Source of the DNA: Candidatus Omnitrophota bacterium
Lineage (GTDB): Bacteria > Ratteibacteria > UBA8468 > B48-G9 > JAFGKM01
Reading direction: 5' to 3'
DNA: 7,279 nucleotides
NCBI GenBank assembly: GCA_023819545.1
Contig: JAMWCA010000062.1
Location: 1-7,279, forward strand
Part shown: one piece after another, positions 1 to 5,348 of the stretch
Layout of the letters: the number at the start of each line of letters is the position of its first letter
How positions within the stretch are numbered: position 1 is the first letter of the stretch
The notes under the pieces: generated by a model
The model's database searches: none
The model's input: only the letters and a program-made list of their open reading frames with translations
Told to the model about the DNA's origin: nothing
Translations under genes and position numbers: made by a program

Positions 1-378
1 TTTACCACTAACTAAATCTTCAATTACATGTCCACCTCCATACTTAAACTCTCCTGGATATTTTGAATTTCTTGGGTCATCTTCTGGTAATGAAGTTGCT
101 CCTAAATAAACATCAACAGCAGCAAGTCCAGAATATGCAACAACATTATTTAAATATACTCTTCCCCCTCCAATTTTTATCCTTGTTTTTGAATGACCAA
201 AATTTAAAAAAACACCAGATGAACACATAGGACCAAATGTCCCTGTAGTTACAACATCTATTTCTTTTGCTAATTTTTTTGAATTAGTTGTCTTTTTAAG
301 TTCAATAATTTCATCTGCTGTTAAAACTACTGCTTCTCCTTTCTTAATTCTCTCATTTATCTCTTTAATTGTCTTCAT
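1..378 (-). CDS. DUF39 homocysteine-biosynthesis protein (HcyBio family), N-terminal part, cut by window edge
   Basis: The reading frame starts at the ATG at 378-376 and stays open for 126 codons to the left edge, so the C-terminal part is missing. The start has a strong ribosome site (GGAGGT, five bases upstream). The protein begins MKTIKEINERIKKGEAVV and contains TTGTFGPMCSSG (residues 44-55), IKIGGGRVYLN, then GATSLPEDDPRNSKYPGEF and YGGGHVIEDL. I recognise this as the DUF39/HcyBio family. In methanogens the family (MA1821 type, with a partner ferredoxin/NIL protein) makes homocysteine from aspartate semialdehyde and sulfide. Cys52 in the GPMCSSG motif matches a conserved, functionally important cysteine of that family; any second conserved cysteine or CBS domains would lie outside the window. 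Its start overlaps the end of the thi4-like gene by 14 nt, suggesting coupled translation. The family call is from recognition of the motifs; the homocysteine role is inferred from archaeal members. Confidence 0.87.
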   Translation of the reverse strand, partial: MKTIKEINERIKKGEAVVLTADEIIELKKTTNSKKLAKEIDVVTTGTFGPMCSSGVFLNFGHSKTRIKIGGGRVYLNNVVAYSGLAAVDVYLGATSLPEDDPRNSKYPGEFKYGGGHVIEDLVSGK

Positions 379-1138
379 TTTTACCTCCACTTTTAATAGA
401 ATCAATTATAATTTCTGCTGCTTTTTTACCTGATAAAAACATACCTCCAAATATCGCTCCCATTCTTGGAGAACCATAAAAAGCATTTGCTGCCATTCCA
501 CAAACAATCAACCCAGGATATACCTGTTTTGTATTTTCTATAATTTCACTTTCTCCTTTTTCTGCCCACATTGATTTTTCTCCTTTCACAGTTATGTCTC
601 CAATCTTCTTTTCAACAATTTTACATATTTCGCAATCATGTCCAGTTGCATCTACAACATATTTTGATAAAATTGCAAGAGGGTCAACATGAAGATTCGC
701 AATATTTGTACTTGTCCAGTTTATAACAACTCCATTTACTCTTTTTTCCCTTATAACAACATCTTCAATATTTATAAGATTAAAAATTTTTACTTTTTGT
801 TTAATCGTTTTATATGTAAGTGCAGAAATCGCTTCAATAGAATCAACTATGTAGTAACTTTCTTCAAATTTTTTATAACTTATTTTGAATTCTTTTAAAA
901 TTTCAATTGCTTGTTCCTGAACAACTATTTTATTAAACATCATTCCTCCTCCTGGCATCCCTCCACCAATCTTTAAATTTTTCTCAAAAATAACTGTTTT
1001 AATGCCACTTTTCCCAAGATAATAACCACACACAAGGCCACTTGGACCTGCACCAGCAATAATTACATCAACTTCTAAATTTTTTAAAAAATCATTCATA
1101 TAACTTTTAACAATTCCTTCTGTAATAATTCTTTCCAT
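365..1138 (-). CDS. thi4: Thi4-family thiazole synthase, sulfide-dependent (His-type)
   Basis: This 257-residue protein has the length and layout of prokaryotic Thi4. It has a Rossmann dinucleotide site GAGPSG (29-34) after VDVIIA, the EKNLKIGGGMPGGGMMF segment (52-68), ATGHD (164-168) and the C-terminal GSPRMGAIFGGMFLSG block (222-237). The family makes the ADP-thiazole precursor of thiamine from NAD, glycine and sulfur, with Fe(II). Eukaryotic Thi4 sacrifices a cysteine in a (C/S)CMDP motif. Here the same place reads LHVDP, with His150 instead of Cys, as in archaeal catalytic enzymes that use free sulfide. Asp152 and His167 correspond to the iron ligands of those enzymes by spacing (inference). 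The ATG at 1138 has GGAGAG just upstream and lies 12 nt after cysK. No other thiamine gene is in view. Homologues are sometimes labelled ribulose-1,5-bisphosphate synthetase; the sulfur-gene context favours thiazole synthase. Confidence 0.92.
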   Translation of the reverse strand: MERIITEGIVKSYMNDFLKNLEVDVIIAGAGPSGLVCGYYLGKSGIKTVIFEKNLKIGGGMPGGGMMFNKIVVQEQAIEILKEFKISYKKFEESYYIVDSIEAISALTYKTIKQKVKIFNLINIEDVVIREKRVNGVVINWTSTNIANLHVDPLAILSKYVVDATGHDCEICKIVEKKIGDITVKGEKSMWAEKGESEIIENTKQVYPGLIVCGMAANAFYGSPRMGAIFGGMFLSGKKAAEIIIDSIKSGGKNEDN

Positions 1139-1150
1139 ATCTCTCCTTTT

Positions 1151-2062
1151 TTATAAAACAGATAAATATCTCTCCCCTGTATCAGGCAAAATAACAACTA
1201 TTATTTTATTTTTATTTTCTTTTCTTTTTGCAATTTCAATTGCAGCAAAAGTAGCAGCACCTGATGAAATACCACATAAAATCCCTTCTTCTTTCGCTAA
1301 TCTTTTTGCTGTTTCAATTGCATCCTCATCCTTTACTTTTATTATCTCATCTATAACTTTCAAATTTAAAATTTCTGGTATAAAACCTGCTCCAATACCT
1401 TGAATTTTATGCCTACCCGGTTTTCCCCCTGATAGAACTGGTGAGTTTTCTGGTTCAACAGCAATAATTTTCACATCTTTCTTTCTCTTTTTTAAAACTT
1501 CTCCAACTCCTGTTATTGTCCCTCCTGTTCCAACCCCTGCTACAAATATATCAATTTTCCCTTCTGTATCTTGCCATATTTCTTCTGCTGTTGTCTTCCT
1601 ATGTATTTCTGGATTTGCTGGATTTTTAAACTGTTGTGGCATAAATGAATTTTTATATTTTTTTAATAGTTCTTCTGCTTTCTTAACTGCGCCTGTCATA
1701 CCTTCCTCTGCTGGTGTTAAAACAATCTCTGCTCCAAATAAACTTAGTAATTTCCTCCTCTCAACACTCATACTTTCTGGCATTGTTAAAATTAATTTAT
1801 ATCCTCTTTGTGCACAAACAAAAGCAAGTGCAATCCCTGTATTTCCACTGGTTGGTTCAATTATTACTGTGTTTTTATTTATCAATCCTCTTTTTTCTGC
1901 ATCTTCAATCATACTAACCCCAATTCTGTCTTTTACTGAACCACATGGATTATAAAATTCAAGTTTTGCATAGATTTCAGCATAACAATCCTTTACAACT
2001 TTATTTATCTTTACCAGTGGTGTATTGCCTATCAGTTTTGTTATATTCTCTGCAAATCTCAT
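1151..2062 (-). CDS. cysK: Cysteine synthase (O-acetylserine sulfhydrylase), PLP-dependent
   Basis: It catalyses replacement of the acetyl group of O-acetylserine by sulfide to give cysteine, a cytosolic PLP reaction. With the start chosen here the protein has 303 residues, normal for CysK. Visible motifs are GNTPLVKI near the N-terminus, NPCGSVKDR with the PLP lysine at about residue 44, PTSGNTGIAL (about 70-79) that binds the substrate carboxylate, GTGGTITG (about 178-185) that holds the PLP phosphate, GIGAGFIP (about 222-229), GISSGAA (about 264-270) and a C-terminal PDTGERYLS. An in-frame ATG exists at 2086, but the ATG at 2062 is preceded by AGAGGAG at proper spacing, and family N-termini begin near MRFAENITKLIGNTPL, so I start there; the gap to the regulator is then 13 nt. 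No cysE serine acetyltransferase is in the window. O-phosphoserine or cystathionine beta-synthase activity cannot be excluded, but no CBS domain is present. Confidence 0.95.
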   Translation of the reverse strand: MRFAENITKLIGNTPLVKINKVVKDCYAEIYAKLEFYNPCGSVKDRIGVSMIEDAEKRGLINKNTVIIEPTSGNTGIALAFVCAQRGYKLILTMPESMSVERRKLLSLFGAEIVLTPAEEGMTGAVKKAEELLKKYKNSFMPQQFKNPANPEIHRKTTAEEIWQDTEGKIDIFVAGVGTGGTITGVGEVLKKRKKDVKIIAVEPENSPVLSGGKPGRHKIQGIGAGFIPEILNLKVIDEIIKVKDEDAIETAKRLAKEEGILCGISSGAATFAAIEIAKRKENKNKIIVVILPDTGERYLSVL

Positions 2063-2075
2063 TTTTTCTCCTCTT

Positions 2076-2525
2076 TTAAATTTCATAGAAAACTATATTT
2101 TTTCCACTTTGATTTTTTTTCTTTTGTCTTTCAATAAGTTGTTTTAATGTTATTCCTTCAAGATATTTTAAAATTTCACTTTTTATTTCACACCACAATT
2201 CCCTTGCAACACAATATTCACTTTTTTTACATATTTCCTTTTTCTCTACACATTCAACCGGAGATAGAGAACCTTCAAGAATTTCTATAATTTCACTGAT
2301 TTTAATTTCAGATGGTTCTTTCAAAAACATATATCCGCCTTTCCCTCCTTTTATGCTTCTTAAAATACCACTTTTTTTTAATGCAAGCATAATATGCTCA
2401 AGATATCTTTCTGATAGGTTTTGCCTTTTCGCAATTTCTTTGACCAAAACTGGTTTCCCTTGGTAATAAACTCCTAAATCAATTAAAGCCCTTAAACCAT
2501 ATCTTGTCCTTGTTGAAAATTTCAT
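2076..2525 (-). CDS. Rrf2-family transcriptional regulator with Fe-S-type cysteine cluster
   Basis: The 149-residue protein starts MKFSTRTRYGLRALIDLG and has the Rrf2 winged-helix layout: recognition helix region NLSERYLEHIMLALKKSG (36-53), wing RSIKGGKGGYMF (56-67), then a dimerisation helix. Cysteines at 92, 99, 105 and 112 (spacings 6, 5 and 6) sit where IscR, NsrR and RirA hold an iron-sulfur cluster; Cys92, Cys99 and Cys105 fit best. CymR, the Rrf2 cysteine-metabolism repressor of Firmicutes, lacks this cluster. CymR does form a complex with CysK, so the rrf2-cysK neighbourhood is suggestive. The start at 2525 has GAGGGG six bases upstream. The likely role is control of the downstream sulfur genes, and possibly of its own promoter, in response to Fe-S status, redox or sulfur supply. 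The exact signal is not visible, and I give no symbol because IscR and CymR identities cannot be separated here. Confidence 0.9.
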   Translation of the reverse strand: MKFSTRTRYGLRALIDLGVYYQGKPVLVKEIAKRQNLSERYLEHIMLALKKSGILRSIKGGKGGYMFLKEPSEIKISEIIEILEGSLSPVECVEKKEICKKSEYCVARELWCEIKSEILKYLEGITLKQLIERQKKKNQSGKNIVFYEI

Positions 2526-2576
2526 TTTTCCCCTCTTCTATCACTTTAAAATCTTTGTCAAAATTAGAATGAAAGG

Positions 2577-2652
2577 TCGGGGCGCTCGGATTTGAACCGA
2601 GGACCTCTTGGTCCCAAACCAAGCGCGCTCAACCGGACTGCGCTACGCCCCG
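2577..2652 (-). tRNA. trnP: tRNA-Pro (anticodon TGG)
   Basis: Read on the minus strand, the 76 nt fold into a complete cloverleaf. There is a perfect 7-bp acceptor stem (CGGGGCG with CGCCCCG), TA at positions 8-9, a GCGC/GCGC D stem with a loop containing GG, and a CTTGG/CCAAG anticodon stem with loop TTTGGGA, giving anticodon TGG. The variable loop has 5 nt, and the CTCGG/CCGAG T stem carries loop TTCAAAT. C1:G72 and discriminator A73 are the usual bacterial proline identity elements. The 3' CCA is not encoded: CC follows the discriminator but the next base is T. It stands 51 nt upstream of the rrf2 gene on the same strand. Confidence 0.97.
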
Positions 2653-2656
2653 ATTT

Positions 2657-2683
2657 AAATTTATTATACCATAAATAAAATTT
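2657..2683. promoter_or_regulatory. Imperfect AT-rich palindrome over the tRNA/operon -10 box (possible operator)
   Basis: The 27-bp segment runs from AAATTTATT to AAATAAAATTT, centred on position 2670. The outer six bases of each arm pair perfectly, and 9 of 13 pairs match overall. It covers the -10 box of the minus-strand promoter. Rrf2 dimers bind AT-rich palindromes of roughly this size, so it could be the autoregulatory site of the downstream regulator. The region is so AT-rich that chance symmetry is quite possible. Confidence 0.25.
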
Positions 2684-2691
2684 GTTTTAAA
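2663..2691 (-). promoter_or_regulatory. Promoter of tRNA-Pro and probably of the sulfur operon
   Basis: On the minus strand a perfect -10 box TATAAT lies at 2668-2663, preceded by TGG, which makes an extended -10. A weaker -35-like TTTAAA lies at 2691-2686 with a 17-nt spacer. The -10 ends 10 nt before the mature tRNA 5' end, so transcription would begin only a few bases upstream of the tRNA. I see no acceptable promoter between the tRNA and rrf2, so this one may serve the whole minus-strand cluster. Confidence 0.75.
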
Positions 2692-2710
2692 ATTTTAAAA
2701 ATTGTAAAAT
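2682..2710 (+). promoter_or_regulatory. Promoter of the MFS transporter / RNase pair
   Basis: On the plus strand TTGTTT (2682-2687) and TAAAAT (2705-2710) are separated by 17 nt. Transcription would start near 2717 and leave a leader of only about 12 nt before the ATG at 2729, with no Shine-Dalgarno sequence in it. The -35 box overlaps that of the divergent tRNA promoter, so the two may compete for polymerase. Confidence 0.5.
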
Positions 2711-2716
2711 TGTAAA
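2685..2716. repeat. 16-bp perfect palindrome followed by an 8-bp tandem repeat in the divergent promoter
   Basis: Positions 2685-2700 read TTTTAAAATTTTAAAA, a perfect palindrome. Immediately after it ATTGTAAA occurs twice in tandem (2701-2708 and 2709-2716). The first copy supplies most of the MFS -10 box, and the second offers a near-duplicate 8 bp downstream. These are low-complexity AT sequences, so a regulatory role is only a possibility. Confidence 0.55.
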
Positions 2717-2728
2717 AATTTTAGAAAA

Positions 2729-3916
2729 ATGTGGAAAAAAACTTTTATTTCTGCTTTTATCGCTCAGATATTGTCAATAAGTGGTTTTTCTTTTGCTTTA
2801 CCTTTTTTACCATATTTTATTTCAGAACTTGGAATAAAAGACATTTCATCTCAAACATACTGGGCAGGTATTATTCTTTCATCAAGTGGTTTTACATTTG
2901 TTATATTTTCTCCTATATGGGGACATTTTGCAGATAGATATGGAAGAAAGGTTATGGTTGTAAGAAGTATGTTTGCAGGAACATTGATATTATTTCTTAT
3001 GTCTATTGTTAAGACAGTAAAACAATTGTTTGTATGTAGATTATTACAAGGTGCTTTAACTGGAACAATCATTGCTTCGGTTACACTTGTTGCTTCAGTT
3101 GTTCCAATAGAGAAAAGTGGTTTTACTCTTGGTATGATGCAGGCAGCTGTTTCAATAGGGAATTCAGTTGGTCCTTTATTTGGTGGTTTTTTTGCAGATA
3201 GATTTGGCTATAGAATTACTTTTAGGATAGGAGGTCTTATAATTTTTCTTGGAGGTCTTTTAGTATTATTATTTGCAAAGGAAAATAGAGAAAATAATAA
3301 ATCAATAAAAAATGATATTACTTTCAAGGATATTTTTAAGATTAAAGGGTTCTGGCTTGCAACTATAATTATGTTTGGTGTTAGGTTAAGCCATACAATT
3401 TTAAATCCCTCTTTCCCTCTTGTTATAAAAGAGATAATAACTTCACCTCTTAAGTTAAATACTATTACAGGAATAATTATTGGAGTGGCAGCAATAATAG
3501 AGGGGATAACTGCAGCAGTTTTAGGTCTTATAGCAGATAAAATAGGTTATTTAAGGTTAATTATAAATTGTTCAATTTTTGCTTCTATAACAACTTTGGG
3601 ACATTTTTTTGTTAATTCAGTATCACAACTTTTTATTTTAAGAATCCTTTTTGTTGGTAGTATTGCTGGAATTGTTCCGTCGGTAAATTCTTTAATTAAA
3701 AAATTTATTAAAGAAGAGGCAATAGGCAAAGCATATGGTTTATTCAATTCTATAAGTATGCTCGGACTTGCTTTTGGTCCTTTAATAGGTGGATATACAG
3801 GTAAAATTATAGGTATCAGAGCACCTTTTTTAGTTACATCTATATTTCATTCAATTGTTGCACTTTTAATAATTTTCCAACTTTCAAAAATAAAAAGGAG
3901 TTATTATGATAATTAA
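2729..3916 (+). CDS. MFS transporter, 12-TM drug:H+ antiporter type (DHA1/MdtG-like)
   Basis: The 395-residue membrane protein has about 12 hydrophobic segments (roughly 6-30, 43-65, 78-95, 100-123, 135-157, 165-184, then after a hydrophilic loop at 185-206 another six). The MFS signature loop GHFADRYGRK (65-74) joins helices 2 and 3, and weaker copies occur at ADRFGYR (156-162) and ADKIGYLR (269-276). RLLQGALTG (104-112) and the antiporter-type motif GNSVGPLFGG (144-153) in helix 5 favour a drug or metabolite exporter driven by protons. GLAFGPLIGG (346-355) is the pseudo-symmetric partner in the second half. The substrate cannot be read from the sequence. The ATG at 2729 lacks a Shine-Dalgarno site, but translation from it gives a normal first helix. 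The end overlaps the RNase gene by 11 nt, so the two are co-transcribed. Confidence 0.88.
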   Translation: MWKKTFISAFIAQILSISGFSFALPFLPYFISELGIKDISSQTYWAGIILSSSGFTFVIFSPIWGHFADRYGRKVMVVRSMFAGTLILFLMSIVKTVKQLFVCRLLQGALTGTIIASVTLVASVVPIEKSGFTLGMMQAAVSIGNSVGPLFGGFFADRFGYRITFRIGGLIIFLGGLLVLLFAKENRENNKSIKNDITFKDIFKIKGFWLATIIMFGVRLSHTILNPSFPLVIKEIITSPLKLNTITGIIIGVAAIIEGITAAVLGLIADKIGYLRLIINCSIFASITTLGHFFVNSVSQLFILRILFVGSIAGIVPSVNSLIKKFIKEEAIGKAYGLFNSISMLGLAFGPLIGGYTGKIIGIRAPFLVTSIFHSIVALLIIFQLSKIKRSYYDN

Positions 3917-5291
3917 ATTTCTTGGAGCAACAAAAAATGTAACTGGTTCAAAATTTTTAATTTCATCTAATGGTAAAAATATTTTAGTGGATTGTGGTTT
4001 ATTTCAGGAAAGAGGTTTAAAGAATAGAAATTGGGATAAGTTTCCTTTTCCAGTTAAAAATATTGACTTTATTTTGCTTACACATGCACATCTTGATCAT
4101 TCAGGATATTTACCAAAAATAGTTAAAGATGGTTTTTCAGGTAAAATATTATGCACAGAGCCAACTTCTGAAATAACAAAGATAGCACTTATTGATTCAG
4201 GTAAAATACAGGTTGAAGATGCAGAAAAAAAGAGAAAAAGACACGAAAAAGAAGGAAGAAAGGGTTTATATCCTGAAATACCACTTTATACACCTAAAGA
4301 TGCTGCGAATGTCTTTGAACTTTTTCAAGTTGTTGAATATAATGAGAAAATAAAATTAGATAAAAATATAGAAGTTATATTCCATAATGCAGGACATATT
4401 CTTGGTTCATCAATAATTGAAATTATTTTAGAAAATAAAAAAATTGTCTTTTCAGGAGATATTGGTAGAAAAGAAAATCCAATTTTACCTCCACCTGAAA
4501 TAATTGAAGATGCAGATTTTTTAATAATTGAGTCAACATATGGAGATAGAGTTCATGAAAAAAGAGAGAGTGCTGAAAATAGATTTGAACAAATAATTAA
4601 TGCAACAGTGAAAAAAGGAGGGAATATTGTTATCCCAACTTTTGCGATTGAGAGAGCACAAGAGATTTTATATTATTTGAAAAAACTTTTGATTGAAGAT
4701 AGAATCCCTCATTTGTTAACATTCCTTGATAGTCCTATGGCAATTGAAGTATTAGAATTATTTAAAAAATATTTTACATATCTTAATGGAGAAGCAGAAA
4801 AGTTTATAGAAAAAAAGATTTCTCCATTTGATTTCCCTCTTTTACACTTTACAAAGTCAGTTGAAGAGTCAAAAATGATTAACCATATAAAAGGGTCAGT
4901 AATAATAATGTCAGGAAGTGGTATGTGCACAGGTGGGAGAATAAAGCATCATCTTATTAACAATATAGAAAGGGAAGAATCATCAATTGTCTTTGTTGGA
5001 TATCAGGCAAAAGGAACACTTGGGAGAGAAATACTTGAAGAAAAACAGGTTAGAATTCTTGGTAATTTTTATAATGTTAAAGCAAGGATTGAAAAGATAG
5101 AAGGTTTTTCTGCTCATGCTGATAGAGAAGAATTATTGAATTTTCTTTCTAACTTTAAAAAGTTCCCAGAAAATATATTTTTAGTTCACGGCGAAGAAGA
5201 AGTTGTTGGTAAATTTTCAGAATTTCTCAAACAAAATTTTAAAATTTCAAATATTTTTATACCTTCTTATCTTGACGAGTATAAAATATAA
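3906..5291 (+). CDS. Beta-CASP metallo-beta-lactamase RNase (CPSF73/TTHA0252-like)
   Basis: This cytosolic, zinc-dependent nuclease family cuts RNA in processing or decay. The 461-residue length is normal for the bacterial family. Metal-binding motifs are complete: HAHLDH (60-65), His164 in AGHILGS, and Asp185 in SGDIGR. The beta-CASP insert follows, with ESTYGDR (209-215; acidic motif A at Glu209), PTFAIERAQEIL (244-255), SGSGMCTGGRIKHHL (336-350), the catalytic His404 in GFSAHADREEL (400-410) and His428 in LVHGEE. It ends without the extra C-terminal domain of RNase J and without the KH domains of archaeal CPSF proteins, so it is the short TTHA0252/YSH1-like class. GGAG lies 7 nt before the ATG, inside the upstream MFS gene. 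The function of the family in bacteria is only partly known; no active-site residue appears to be missing. Confidence 0.93.
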   Translation: MIIKFLGATKNVTGSKFLISSNGKNILVDCGLFQERGLKNRNWDKFPFPVKNIDFILLTHAHLDHSGYLPKIVKDGFSGKILCTEPTSEITKIALIDSGKIQVEDAEKKRKRHEKEGRKGLYPEIPLYTPKDAANVFELFQVVEYNEKIKLDKNIEVIFHNAGHILGSSIIEIILENKKIVFSGDIGRKENPILPPPEIIEDADFLIIESTYGDRVHEKRESAENRFEQIINATVKKGGNIVIPTFAIERAQEILYYLKKLLIEDRIPHLLTFLDSPMAIEVLELFKKYFTYLNGEAEKFIEKKISPFDFPLLHFTKSVEESKMINHIKGSVIIMSGSGMCTGGRIKHHLINNIEREESSIVFVGYQAKGTLGREILEEKQVRILGNFYNVKARIEKIEGFSAHADREELLNFLSNFKKFPENIFLVHGEEEVVGKFSEFLKQNFKISNIFIPSYLDEYKI

Positions 5292-5298
5292 CTTATGA

Positions 5299-5325
5299 TT
5301 GACTAAGAGAAAAAAATGGTATAAA
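5299..5325 (+). promoter_or_regulatory. Promoter of cstA
   Basis: TTGACT (5299-5304) and TATAAA (5320-5325) are separated by 15 nt. This is shorter than ideal but compensated by an extended -10 (TGG before the box). It lies in the 57-nt gap after the RNase gene and predicts a start near 5332 and a leader of about 17 nt containing the AAAAGG ribosome site. I see no terminator hairpin in this gap, so read-through from the upstream pair is also possible. Confidence 0.6.
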
Positions 5326-5348
5326 TTAAAAATTATTAAAAGGTAAAA

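Noticed and set aside
689..898. Plus-strand open frame of 69 codons opposite the thi4 gene, and other antisense frames opposite cysK, the transporter, the RNase and cstA.
   Set aside because: They have low-complexity, Phe/Ile/Asn-rich products with no recognisable family and lie wholly within well-supported genes on the other strand; they are by-products of AT-rich codon use.
1139..1150. Looked for a TPP riboswitch or other leader before the thi4 gene.
   Set aside because: The gap to cysK is only 12 nt and holds just the ribosome site; no THI-box elements are present there or in the operon leader.
2063..2086. An upstream in-frame ATG at 2086 that would extend CysK by 8 residues into the end of rrf2.
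   Set aside because: The ATG at 2062 has a clear AGGAG site at good distance and matches the usual CysK N-terminus; the upstream ATG has neither.
2556..2561. Perfect -35-like TTGACA (minus strand) between the tRNA and rrf2.
   Set aside because: The only -10-like sequence at workable spacing is poor (TAGAAG or GATAGA) and would place the transcription start within the rrf2 ribosome site, so it would not make a usable message.
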